Under the pieces are notes generated by a model. That model worked only from the letters and a program-made list of their open reading frames with translations, had not been told where the DNA came from and did not search any database. Below, in pieces: positions 25,283 to 33,296 of a DNA stretch of 64,000 bases. Positions within the stretch are counted from its first letter, which is position 1; the number at the start of each line of letters is the position of its first letter. The DNA comes from Niallia circulans (GTDB taxonomy: Bacteria; Bacillota; Bacilli; Bacillales; Cytobacillaceae): contig NZ_RIBP01000001.1 in the NCBI RefSeq assembly GCF_007273535.1, positions 1,116,001-1,180,000 of the forward strand, written 5' to 3'. The position numbers and the translations under genes were made by a program.

Positions 25283-26212
25283 CTACAATGGTTGGGATTG
25301 CTCTCCTATAATTACTCGCAAGACATTTGGATGTTCGGCAAAGGTCTTTGTGCCAGCCCCATAGCCAATCGATTGCACCTTTAAAGATGGAAACGCACAA
25401 AAGTCAGCTGCCAATGCGACAACAATTGCCGCACCAGTCGGAGTCGTTAATTCACCGTGAATAGTTGTATGCTCAAGTGGAATTCCCTTTAATATCTCGA
25501 GGGTAGCAGGCGCGGGAACAGGATAAATACCGTGATCAATCTTGATTCTTCCTGTGCCCACAGGTATAGCTGATGCTTTTATCACCGTGACTTCCAGATG
25601 ATGAATAAGTATCGCTGCCCCAACGATATCAATGATTGAATCCACTGCACCAACCTCATGAAAATGGACTTGTTCAAGAGGCATACCATGGATATGTCCT
25701 TCTGCCCGACCGATTTTTTCAAAAATATGTAAAGCTGTATTTTTGACATCATCCGATAAGTCCGCTTCAATAATAAGCTTCACAATATCTTTATAAGAGC
25801 GGTGATGATGACTGTGCGAATGGCTGTGGTTATGACTGTGTTCGTGACTATGCTCATGGCTATGGTCTTGATTGTGGTCGTGACTATGACTATGACTATG
25901 ACTATGACTATGACTATGACCATGCTCATGGCTATGGTCATGATTGTGGTCGTGACTATGATTATGACCATGCTCATGGCTATGGTCAACAGCATTATTC
26001 ATCCTTATACTATCTAACAACATCACATCAAATTTTGTGCTTGTGATTCCGTTTTTTACGACCTTCTTCCAAACAAGCTCGTATTCATCGTCAATTTGAA
26101 GCTTTTTCAATTCTTGAACTAAGAATTCTGGGTCAGCTCCTGCATCAATTAAGGCGCCAATTACCATATCACCACTTATTCCTGAAAAACAATCAAAGTA
26201 TAACGTTTTCAT
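25283..26212 (-). CDS. larC: LarC N-terminal part (LarC1) with His-rich insertion
   Basis: 309 residues corresponding to the N-terminal LarC domain: it opens with MKTLYFDCFSGISGDM and contains HFHEVGAVDSIIDIVGAA and TPTGAAIVVALAADF. The domain is interrupted at about residues 77-137 by a 61-residue stretch with 31 histidines, mixed with Ser, Asp, Glu, Gly and Asn. This is a likely nickel store or chelator. ATG 26212 has AGGAG eight bases upstream and overlaps the larB end by 20 bp. The frame stops at the usual LarC1/LarC2 border (IIGEQSQPL), so the nickel insertase is either two subunits or a frameshift fusion. Confidence 0.92.
   Translation of the reverse strand: MKTLYFDCFSGISGDMVIGALIDAGADPEFLVQELKKLQIDDEYELVWKKVVKNGITSTKFDVMLLDSIRMNNAVDHSHEHGHNHSHDHNHDHSHEHGHSHSHSHSHSHSHDHNQDHSHEHSHEHSHNHSHSHSHHHRSYKDIVKLIIEADLSDDVKNTALHIFEKIGRAEGHIHGMPLEQVHFHEVGAVDSIIDIVGAAILIHHLEVTVIKASAIPVGTGRIKIDHGIYPVPAPATLEILKGIPLEHTTIHGELTTPTGAAIVVALAADFCAFPSLKVQSIGYGAGTKTFAEHPNVLRVIIGEQSQPL
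25800..25988. repeat. Low-complexity tandem repeat encoding His-rich stretch
   Basis: Short tandem units, most regular as repeated GACTAT hexamers at about 25871-25912, flanked by repeated CATGCTCATGGCTATGGTC segments. On the minus strand they encode His-Ser and His-Asp pairs inside LarC1. Such a tract can change length by slippage in multiples of six. Confidence 0.85.
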
Positions 26213-26966
26213 TTTTTGTGCTCCTTTTTTGTGCAAGTTGATTGATTAAGACGGCGTTATAGCCGCCGCCGAAGCCATTATCAATATTTACAACACTTAT
26301 TCCTGATGCACAGGAATTCAACATTGTCAGTAATGCGGATAAGCCGTTGAAATTAGCTCCGTAGCCAACGCTTGTCGGCACAGCAATGACTGGGTGAGAC
26401 ACAAGTCCGCCAACGACGCTTGGCAACGCCCCCTCCATACCCGCAATCACAACGGAAACGGTTGCATTTTGAATTTCCTCAAGATGATTAAAGAGGCGGT
26501 GAATTCCTGCAACACCCACATCATATATGCGACGCACCTCGCTCCCGAGCACTTCTGCTGTGACAGCCGCTTCCTCTGCTACTTTTAAGTCAGAGGTGCC
26601 AGCACAAATGATGGCAATATAGCCATTATCACTCGGTTGCTTCTCCGTCCCCTTTTTCCAATATAAAATCCGAGCAGTTTCATTGTAGATAAATTCCGGA
26701 CAGACTACTTGAATCTTTTCCGCTTTTTCTTTAGAAACTCTTGTCACGAGCACTTGATTGTTCCGATTTCTTAACGATTGAATGATGGAAATAATATGCT
26801 CAGGTTCCTTCCCTTCTCCATAAACAATTTCTGAGAAGCCTTGACGTTTGTTGCGATGATGATCTACCTTGGCAAATCCTAAATTTTCATATGTTGCTAG
26901 CTTCTGTTTGGCTTCACTCACGCTTAACTCACCACTTTGAACTTGGGACAAAATTTCCTCCAGCAT
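26193..26966 (-). CDS. larB: LarB, NaAD carboxylase/hydrolase
   Basis: A 257-residue LarB: an N-terminal helical part and a C-terminal PurE/AIR-carboxylase-like domain (ICAGTSDLKVAEEA, GMEGALPSVVGGLV, PTSVGYGANFNG). Cys219 in LTMLNSCASG matches the cysteine that forms the covalent adduct in the Lactiplantibacillus enzyme. LarB carboxylates the pyridinium ring of nicotinic acid adenine dinucleotide and cleaves it, the first step of nickel-pincer nucleotide synthesis. It overlaps larC by 20 bp and follows larE by 93 bp. Confidence 0.95.
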   Translation of the reverse strand: MLEEILSQVQSGELSVSEAKQKLATYENLGFAKVDHHRNKRQGFSEIVYGEGKEPEHIISIIQSLRNRNNQVLVTRVSKEKAEKIQVVCPEFIYNETARILYWKKGTEKQPSDNGYIAIICAGTSDLKVAEEAAVTAEVLGSEVRRIYDVGVAGIHRLFNHLEEIQNATVSVVIAGMEGALPSVVGGLVSHPVIAVPTSVGYGANFNGLSALLTMLNSCASGISVVNIDNGFGGGYNAVLINQLAQKRSTKNENVIL

Positions 26967-27059
26967 ATCGCTCCACCCTTCAATTTTCCAGACTATACGA
27001 GCTTCATACTTAAAAAACCGCTAGATTGTTTGTTTTATGTTATTAGTACTCTACATAAA

Positions 27060-27881
27060 TTAAATAATTGTGTTTCCTTCTTTAACAAGTGACTTGTTCA
27101 TACTGCCACTCTGGTAGCCTATTAAATCTAAAGTAATATATTTGTAGCCGAACTCCTGCAATGCGTTCACTATAATCTTGTTTTTTCCGAGGATTATCTT
27201 CATATCATCTGGCTCTACCTCAATTCTGGCGATGTCCTGGTGTGTTCGAACCCGCACTTGACGAATATGCAGTGATTTCAGAAATGCCTCTGCTTTTTCG
27301 ACCTTTGTCAGCTTTACCTTCGTGATTTTATCACCATAAGCAATTCTTGAGGATAGACATGCAAAGGATGGTTTATTCCACGTTGGCAGTCCTTGCTCAA
27401 ACGAAAGCTCGCGAATTTCCTCTTTGAACAAATTAGCTTCTTGAAGCGGACCTCGAATCCCTTTTTCCTTTGCAGCCTTCATGCCTGGTCTAAATTCATT
27501 CATATCATCAGCAATGACTCCATAAATAACATTGTTATAGCCCGCCTCTTCCATAACCGGTATCAGATGATCAAACAAGCTGCTTTTGCAAAAATAGCAT
27601 CTGTTTTTCGTATTTTCCGAGTAACCGGGAATTGCTAATTCCGAAGTTTCAATAACGATATGCTTTACCCCGATATGTAACGCCAGTGATTTTGCCTCTT
27701 CTAATTCGCTGGAAGGGTATGTTTCTGAGTCTGCCGTAACTGCAAGCACATTCCCAGCTCCAAGGGCATCCACTGCCGCTTTTAATAAAAATGTACTGTC
27801 CACTCCCCCTGAGAAAGCAACAACAACTGTCTCCATTTTCTGAAGGATCGACACTAGCTGTTCATATTTTTTTGCAATCAT
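27060..27881 (-). CDS. larE: LarE, sulfur transferase of nickel-pincer nucleotide synthesis
   Basis: A 273-residue PP-loop ATPase with SGGVDS at 24-29. LarE turns the two carboxylates of the pincer precursor into thiocarboxylates. Three cysteines are placed as in the iron-sulfur type of the enzyme: CYFC (Cys95, Cys98) and ACLSSR (Cys175). The sacrificial LarE of Lactiplantibacillus uses only the last. I therefore infer a [4Fe-4S] LarE that recycles its sulfur; this rests on the cysteine pattern. The gene lies between the SDR gene (49 bp) and larB. Confidence 0.92.
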   Translation of the reverse strand: MIAKKYEQLVSILQKMETVVVAFSGGVDSTFLLKAAVDALGAGNVLAVTADSETYPSSELEEAKSLALHIGVKHIVIETSELAIPGYSENTKNRCYFCKSSLFDHLIPVMEEAGYNNVIYGVIADDMNEFRPGMKAAKEKGIRGPLQEANLFKEEIRELSFEQGLPTWNKPSFACLSSRIAYGDKITKVKLTKVEKAEAFLKSLHIRQVRVRTHQDIARIEVEPDDMKIILGKNKIIVNALQEFGYKYITLDLIGYQSGSMNKSLVKEGNTII

Positions 27882-27930
27882 TGTTTCAGCATCCTTTCTC
27901 CCGTACTATTTTTTACGTTGGTTATGAAAA

Positions 27931-28701
27931 TTAAATCGTCATACTTCCAAATCCGCCATCTACCCTTATCAAAGCACCTGTTACAAAGCTGGACGCTTTA
28001 TCTGATGCCAGCCACACTGTTGTACCTTTTAACTCTTCCGCGCTTCCAAATCGTTTCATCGGCGTATGCCTCATTATGTCTTCTATTCTCTCTTGATCAA
28101 GAATTTTCTTATTTTGCTCTGCCGGGAAAAAGCCGGGGATAATGGCATTAACACGAATTGCGTGTGGAGCAAATTCACGTGCCAAGAATTGTGTAACGCT
28201 ATTGATTCCTGCCTTTGATACAGAGTAAGTAAACACTCTTGAAAGCGGCGTTGTAGAAGAAACAGACGAAATATTAATAATGCTCCCTTTTTTCCCATGC
28301 TTTATCATTCTCTCCGCAAAAATCTGACAGGTTAAAACTATGCCTTTTAAGTTAACATCCATAATTCGATCCCATTCATCCATCCCAATTTCAAAAAAAG
28401 GTGTTGCACTATTCGTGCCAGGTGCGTTAAGAACAATGTCCCAGCAGCCAGCCCATTGTTCGATTTCATCTGCTGCGTTAAGTAACGAATTCTTTGTTAA
28501 GACATCAGCATAAAATGCTTTCGCAATCCCGCCATTTTCGGTTATTTCTTGAACAATCTCTTCTGCTTTATCTAAATTCCGGCCAACAATGGCTACCTTT
28601 GCACCATGCTCTGCCAAGCCCATTGCCATCGAGGAGCCTAATACCCCGTTTCCTCCAACTGCAACTGCCACCTTACCGTTTAAATCAAATAGTGTAGACA
28701 T
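27931..28701 (-). CDS. SDR oxidoreductase, likely sugar-acid (mannonate/fructuronate) type
   Basis: A 256-residue classical SDR. The cofactor loop is AVGGNGVLGSSMA, with NAPG in the NNAG position, INISSVSSTTP with the catalytic serine, YSVSKAG with Tyr and Lys, and a C-terminal VTGALIRVDGGFGSMTI. That ending and the GGNGVLG loop resemble SDRs that interconvert ketouronates and aldonates (YjmF/UxuB-like, gluconate 5-dehydrogenase-like). Lying 20 bp after the LarA homologue and inside the ROK-type regulon with uxaC, it could reduce fructuronate to mannonate. The substrate is inferred from context only. Confidence 0.8.
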   Translation of the reverse strand: MSTLFDLNGKVAVAVGGNGVLGSSMAMGLAEHGAKVAIVGRNLDKAEEIVQEITENGGIAKAFYADVLTKNSLLNAADEIEQWAGCWDIVLNAPGTNSATPFFEIGMDEWDRIMDVNLKGIVLTCQIFAERMIKHGKKGSIINISSVSSTTPLSRVFTYSVSKAGINSVTQFLAREFAPHAIRVNAIIPGFFPAEQNKKILDQERIEDIMRHTPMKRFGSAEELKGTTVWLASDKASSFVTGALIRVDGGFGSMTI

Positions 28702-28721
28702 CTATCTTCTCTCCGTTTCCT

Positions 28722-29990
28722 CTAAAATAAATTGCCTTGCTCATTGAAAGGAATTTCTTTAAGATCCGTAATTTGCTCCATATTTGGATGGGAGCAAACA
28801 TAATCTAGTAAGCCTTCAGAAACTTCAATCTCACTCAGGACTAACGTGTTTTTTATGCGCACAAGTTTGACATCGTTAAAATTTAAGATATTGCAAGTTT
28901 TAACTGCTGCTTGAAAAGTCATTCTATCATTAGGCAGCGTCGTGGCAATTTTTGTTGGTGCTACAACAGTGGAAGTCAACCCGTTAGCATAAGTTCCTTC
29001 TCTGTCCATCTTGTCTAGTAACCGTTGTGTGGTGAAATCAGCCGTTCCAACACCATTCGCATTTCCCTCTGATTGGGGTGTCACATCTAACACGACCATC
29101 TTGTTAACATCTGGTCCTCCTGATGCATATGGGGTAGGATAGCGGCCAGTAATATTAGGGTCCATTCCGTCACCACTGATATTTTTGCCAATTTCATCAA
29201 TTACAAGGACATCGAGCTGGTCAAAAAAAAGCTTTGGCAATAATGTCTTTGCTGCTTTCTGTAAGTCCGGCTCTTTAGCAATGACCTCATCAGGTGTCAG
29301 CACTTCAACGATTGCAATCTTATCAAAGGCATTTTCGACTGTCGCCACACCGAAAAGGAAGGGAGTTTTCGCCATTATCACCTTTGCCATTGCTGGAACG
29401 TTTTCAGCCATATACTTAAATCCCATTTGATGACATGCCTCAGCCCCTTTTTGCTTACCTAAACCGATGCTTATCATCTTCATAATGCCGCTTTCGACAG
29501 GACCTCGAAATGCTGTATGAGGTTTTACGCGGTTAATCACAACGATGCCGTCTGCCTGCAAAGCGTATTTATCTACATAAACAGGCAGCCCATTCGCAAG
29601 TCTGCCAACTTCAACCACTTCCATAGTGGACCGAATCTCAGCTCCTACTGCTTCCTGCGTTATTCCAAGATGCTCTAAAACAGCCCGCTGTCCTTCAGCC
29701 GTTGCACCACCATGACTGCCCATGCTCGGGACAATAAAAGGCTTTGCGCCTAAATCTTTTAGAAACTTCACAGTTACAGCTGTTAGCTCGATAATTCGAT
29801 CAAGTCCCCTGCTTCCAACTGCAACGGCAATTTCCATGCCTGGCTTAATAGTTTTTCCTATTTTCTCTCTTTGCAATTTTTCCATTAAGACTGACGTAAG
29901 ATCATCTATTTTGGCATCATCAAAGTTAACCTTAACTTTTGCCATTTTTGGAACTGGAATGTCTTGTAATAATACTTGAAGAATTCCCAT
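28722..29990 (-). CDS. LarA-superfamily nickel-dependent racemase/epimerase
   Basis: A 422-residue DUF2088 (LarA) protein. Residues line up with the nickel-pincer site of lactate racemase: H93 in SMGSHGG, H158 in RVKPHTAF, K171 (cofactor-linking lysine candidate, in GIMKMISIG) and H187 in EACHQMG. Spacings match LarA apart from one three-residue insertion between H158 and the lysine. ATG 29990 is preceded by AAAGGAGGG. The family includes racemases of lactate, malate and related acids and D-gluconate 2-epimerases. Because this gene shares an operator with uxaC and a hexuronide-type transporter, a sugar-acid epimerase is more likely than a lactate racemase. It is the first gene of the cofactor operon. 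Confidence 0.88.
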   Translation of the reverse strand: MGILQVLLQDIPVPKMAKVKVNFDDAKIDDLTSVLMEKLQREKIGKTIKPGMEIAVAVGSRGLDRIIELTAVTVKFLKDLGAKPFIVPSMGSHGGATAEGQRAVLEHLGITQEAVGAEIRSTMEVVEVGRLANGLPVYVDKYALQADGIVVINRVKPHTAFRGPVESGIMKMISIGLGKQKGAEACHQMGFKYMAENVPAMAKVIMAKTPFLFGVATVENAFDKIAIVEVLTPDEVIAKEPDLQKAAKTLLPKLFFDQLDVLVIDEIGKNISGDGMDPNITGRYPTPYASGGPDVNKMVVLDVTPQSEGNANGVGTADFTTQRLLDKMDREGTYANGLTSTVVAPTKIATTLPNDRMTFQAAVKTCNILNFNDVKLVRIKNTLVLSEIEVSEGLLDYVCSHPNMEQITDLKEIPFNEQGNLF

Positions 29991-30085
29991 CCGTTTTTTC
30001 CCTCCTTTAATCACCTGATTTGTTTGTAACCCCTTCCATTTATGCTGAAAAAAATATCCACTTATTCTCTAATTCTACTATTTTA

Positions 30086-30110
30086 TTAATTTGTTTAGCA
30101 AACTAACTAA
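30086..30110. promoter_or_regulatory. ROK-type operator, copy A
   Basis: A 25-bp imperfect palindrome, TTAATTTGTTTAG then CAAACTAACTAA, about 96 bp upstream of the LarA-homologue start. It matches copies at 36719 (uxaC) and 40047 (GPH transporter). It is probably bound by the ROK regulator encoded at 36889-38058. Confidence 0.72.
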
Positions 30111-30190
30111 TTAATTTAATCTTAACACTATAGGTAATTTGCGTCAATTATTATTTACTAAGTAAACATAGGAACGACCTACAACCAAAG

Positions 30191-30222
30191 AGAGAAGTCC
30201 CACTATATTAGGACCTCTCCCT
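30191..30222 (-). terminator. Probable terminator of the Gfo/TIM-barrel operon
   Basis: GAGAAGTCC, a loop, then GGACCTCTC form a stem with one G-T pair just after the stop of the TIM-barrel gene (minus strand). The following T tract is short, so strength is uncertain. Confidence 0.55.
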
Positions 30223-30251
30223 TATAAAGCTTAACATTTACAACCTATCTA

Positions 30252-31103
30252 TCAGAACAATTCAGCATATCCTAATTGTTTAAGATAATCTCCTGACTCT
30301 CTCAGACAATCAAATGGATCTCTGCCATATGTGTCGTCTTGTTCAATCAGAAAATATTGTACACCACTGTTTATCCCGGCTTCCATAATCCCTTTAATGT
30401 CAAGATTACCTTGTCCGAGCTCTGCAAATTCAATATTACCCGTAAATTTGTTCATAAAATTGGACATATCCTTTAAATCACCTAAGTCAATCTGGCCGAC
30501 TCTGTAATCCTTTAAATGAATGAGTGCAACACGTCCTGCAAATCGATTAATAACATCAATCGGATTTGCTCCGCCTCTTTGTGCCCAATGTACATCAAGC
30601 TCAAAGCCTAGGTTTGAAGTTTGCTCCTTCATGATATCAAGCAGAGAAATCCCGTCATATTTCTCAAACTCAATATGATGGTTATGGTAATACAGCTCTA
30701 TATTATGCTGTTTGAGCCGTTCTGCCATCTTCTCTGCTTCAGCAATATATGCCATAGCCTTGCTCTTATTTCCCATCAGATTAACAGGCATCATGCCAAT
30801 TCTTATAAAATTGCAATCTAATGTTTTACAGTCACTGACAATCTTATCAAAGTCTGTTGATAACGATTCGCCTTGGCTGCCAGGCATGGAATCAAGGGGG
30901 GCACTGATAGCTGCAATCTTGATGTTAAAGTCTAAGCCTGCTCTGCGTAGTTCGGCAACATTTTCAGGTGTCATTTGAATTTGTGTCACCTCCACAAAGT
31001 GGTAACCAAGCTCATGGATAGATCTCATAGTTTCATAAACACCTATTTCTTCTATCTTACTTTTCAAATTGAACATTTGAACTCCAATTTTCGCGTTGTT
31101 CAT
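30252..31103 (-). CDS. Sugar-phosphate isomerase/epimerase-like TIM-barrel protein
   Basis: A 283-residue xylose-isomerase-like TIM barrel. Metal-site candidates are the glutamates and histidines in HFVEVTQ, YYHNHHIEFEKY, FELDVHWAQRGG and LIHLKDY, and a final glutamate in FLIEQDD. Proteins of this kind isomerise, epimerise or eliminate keto sugars using a divalent metal. The start lies inside the end of the Gfo/Idh gene (47-bp overlap) with GGAGG nine bases upstream. It is the last gene of a unit holding two oxidoreductases and two such barrels. The substrate is unknown. Confidence 0.82.
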   Translation of the reverse strand: MNNAKIGVQMFNLKSKIEEIGVYETMRSIHELGYHFVEVTQIQMTPENVAELRRAGLDFNIKIAAISAPLDSMPGSQGESLSTDFDKIVSDCKTLDCNFIRIGMMPVNLMGNKSKAMAYIAEAEKMAERLKQHNIELYYHNHHIEFEKYDGISLLDIMKEQTSNLGFELDVHWAQRGGANPIDVINRFAGRVALIHLKDYRVGQIDLGDLKDMSNFMNKFTGNIEFAELGQGNLDIKGIMEAGINSGVQYFLIEQDDTYGRDPFDCLRESGDYLKQLGYAELF

Positions 31104-32112
31104 CCTTTAGCTCCTCCATTCTGACACGTCTTTTTTCTTCTGACGATTGCCTGATTGCATCAATCATTTTCATCGACATAAGGGCGTCCTTTACATGGGT
31201 ATATTCGTCGCTGTCTGCAGCAATGCAACGATAGAACCGATTAATCAGCTTAGCGTGGCTTGCTCCATAATAGAATTTCGTCCCAGGAAGCTTGTCATCT
31301 GTCACTAATTCTATCTTTTTGTCCTCGTCATCAGCTCTTGTTAAAATACTGTCCTTAATGGTAAACTTTTCGTCCTTGAATGTTACTTGCAGCTCTACAC
31401 TTGAGTTTCGTTCATTCGTAATTGTCGCAAAAAACAACCCTGTTGCTCCATTGGAAAACTGAATATGAGCACTTGCTGTATCCTCTACTTCAATTCCGTA
31501 ATCAAGTAATTGATCAATAGATCCTCTTATTGATTCGATTTCTCCGCCAAGCAGCTGCATTATATCCAAAGTATGAATCGATTGGTTAATCATCACACCA
31601 CCGCCGGCATCATCTATCTTGCCACGCCAAGGCTTTGTGTCGTAATAAGCCTTAGGCCTGTTCCACGTCACCAGACCCTTAATTCCTAAAATCGGTCCAT
31701 AATTGCCGTTTTTAATCATGTCGTTCAGGACTTCAAATGTTTTATTGTACCGATTCTGTAAACACACACAAATCTTGACATGCTCATGCTCTTCTTCTAG
31801 CTGCACTAACGAATAACCCTCTATATGATTTAAGGCGACAGGTTTTTCAAGAAAGACATTAATCCCCTTTTCTACACAGGCTTTTGTAGCAGGATAGTGA
31901 AGATAGTGCGGCAAGCATATATGGACACAATCCAGCACTTCCTCTGCTATCATTGCTTCATAGTCATTGTAATAGTTCACATTTGGGAATAGGCTTCGAT
32001 GTGCTGAAGCAATATCGCATACTGCCGTTAATTCCACATCTGGGTTAGCTTCTATGGCGGCTAGGTGAATCTTTGAAATATCGCCAAGTCCGATTACAGC
32101 TGCTTTCAGCAT
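31057..32112 (-). CDS. Gfo/Idh/MocA-family oxidoreductase
   Basis: A 351-residue dehydrogenase. The N-terminal NAD(P) fold has VIGLGDISKIH, CDIA after beta-2 and the EKP motif (FLEKPVAL). The C-terminal part has GGGVMINQSIHTLDIMQLLGG with the histidine typical of the active site. Such enzymes oxidise or reduce a hydroxyl of a sugar, often at C3, with NAD. It overlaps the following TIM-barrel gene by 47 bp and follows a second Gfo/Idh gene by 20 bp. The pair could work on the same substrate in opposite directions. Confidence 0.87.
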   Translation of the reverse strand: MLKAAVIGLGDISKIHLAAIEANPDVELTAVCDIASAHRSLFPNVNYYNDYEAMIAEEVLDCVHICLPHYLHYPATKACVEKGINVFLEKPVALNHIEGYSLVQLEEEHEHVKICVCLQNRYNKTFEVLNDMIKNGNYGPILGIKGLVTWNRPKAYYDTKPWRGKIDDAGGGVMINQSIHTLDIMQLLGGEIESIRGSIDQLLDYGIEVEDTASAHIQFSNGATGLFFATITNERNSSVELQVTFKDEKFTIKDSILTRADDEDKKIELVTDDKLPGTKFYYGASHAKLINRFYRCIAADSDEYTHVKDALMSMKMIDAIRQSSEEKRRVRMEELKDEQRENWSSNVQFEK

Positions 32113-32132
32113 TCAATTCTCCCCTTCACATC

Positions 32133-33296
32133 TTAGCTTTTGATTGGGTTTCGTTTCTCTTCTGCTATCTTTTTATTTAATTCTGCTAGATACACCTCTT
32201 CATCAATCGGAAGCTCTACTTCCTTGTCTAACCAGCTTGAAAGATGAATCGCATTTGCCAGTGCAACCCCATTTATGCCATCAGCACCACTCGCAATAAG
32301 CGGCGTTCCGTCGATAATATTAGCTGCAAAGTTTTCTAAAACAGCAATATGCTGCTCTCCCCAAACACTCTCGAATTCTAGCACTTCCTCTGTAAAGAGT
32401 TCGTCGGTGTTGCCGCCCATAAATATTTTCGCCACATCATGCATACTCATGGTTGCACTCATTTCTGACTCTGGTTTAGCAAGGCGTTTAATCGTAATTT
32501 TCTTGCTGTCATCAACAACGATTTTTCCGTTATCACCTAGTATTTCAAACCGATCAGTACCAATGAGATCATGTGTACATGTTATGAATACACCTGTTGC
32601 GCCATTGCCGTAATCAAGCAATGCCGTCACTTCATCCTCTACAGCAATATTGCGCTGGAAGCCATATTTCACATTAGAATATACTTTCTTGGGCATTCCG
32701 CAAATCCATTGAAGCAAATCAATTTGATGTGGTGCCTGATTGACAAGTACCCCTCCGCCTTCTCCTTCCCAAGTTGCTCTCCATGCTCCTTGATCATAAT
32801 ACCCTTGCGGCCTCCACCATGTTGTTATCATCCAGTTTGTACGGCGAATGCTGCCGATTTCTCCACTATCTATTAAACTTTTTAGTTTTTGATAAAGTGG
32901 ATTTGTCCTTTGATTGAACATAATCCCAAATGTTAATTCAGGCTTTGTTGCTGCAAAGTCGTTCATTTCTTTGACTTGTTTTGTATACACACCTGCTGGC
33001 TTTTCAACAAGTGCATGCATCTCTCTTTTCAGTGCTTCAATCGCCATTTCAGGATGCAAATAATGAGGAACACAAGTGACAATTGCATCTACTGCACCGC
33101 TTTCAAGCATTTCAATATAGTTATCATAAAAAGGAATGCCAGCAAACTTCTCGGACGCTACAGACTTTTTCGCGGGATCAATATCACAAATAGCTCCAAG
33201 CACCATATTCGATACTTTTCCCTCTGCCAAATAGTCAGCGTATGCTCCGCCCTGTGCTCCTAATCCGATCACACCTAATCTCACTTTGCTTCCCAT
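32133..33296 (-). CDS. Gfo/Idh/MocA-family oxidoreductase
   Basis: A 387-residue dehydrogenase with LGVIGLGAQGGAYAD at the N-terminus, CDIDPAKK, an EKPAGVYTK block and GGGVLVNQAPHQIDLLQW in the C-terminal domain. It is related to, but clearly different from, the enzyme at 31057-32112. ATG 33296 (GGAGG seven bases upstream) is preferred over the adjoining ATG 33299; either start overlaps the stop codon of the preceding TIM-barrel gene. Substrate: a sugar or inositol-like compound, not defined by the sequence. Confidence 0.87.
   Translation of the reverse strand: MGSKVRLGVIGLGAQGGAYADYLAEGKVSNMVLGAICDIDPAKKSVASEKFAGIPFYDNYIEMLESGAVDAIVTCVPHYLHPEMAIEALKREMHALVEKPAGVYTKQVKEMNDFAATKPELTFGIMFNQRTNPLYQKLKSLIDSGEIGSIRRTNWMITTWWRPQGYYDQGAWRATWEGEGGGVLVNQAPHQIDLLQWICGMPKKVYSNVKYGFQRNIAVEDEVTALLDYGNGATGVFITCTHDLIGTDRFEILGDNGKIVVDDSKKITIKRLAKPESEMSATMSMHDVAKIFMGGNTDELFTEEVLEFESVWGEQHIAVLENFAANIIDGTPLIASGADGINGVALANAIHLSSWLDKEVELPIDEEVYLAELNKKIAEEKRNPIKS

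Noticed and set aside
25802..26017. Open frames on both strands over the His-rich tract of larC1 (Met/Thr/Val-rich products)
   Set aside because: They are shadows of a six-base repeat that keeps all frames open. The LarC frame is the only one with family motifs.
30015..30251. Nickel riboswitch upstream of the lar operon
   Set aside because: No multi-stem GC-rich fold is seen. The region holds only the palindromic operator and a terminator of the neighbouring unit.
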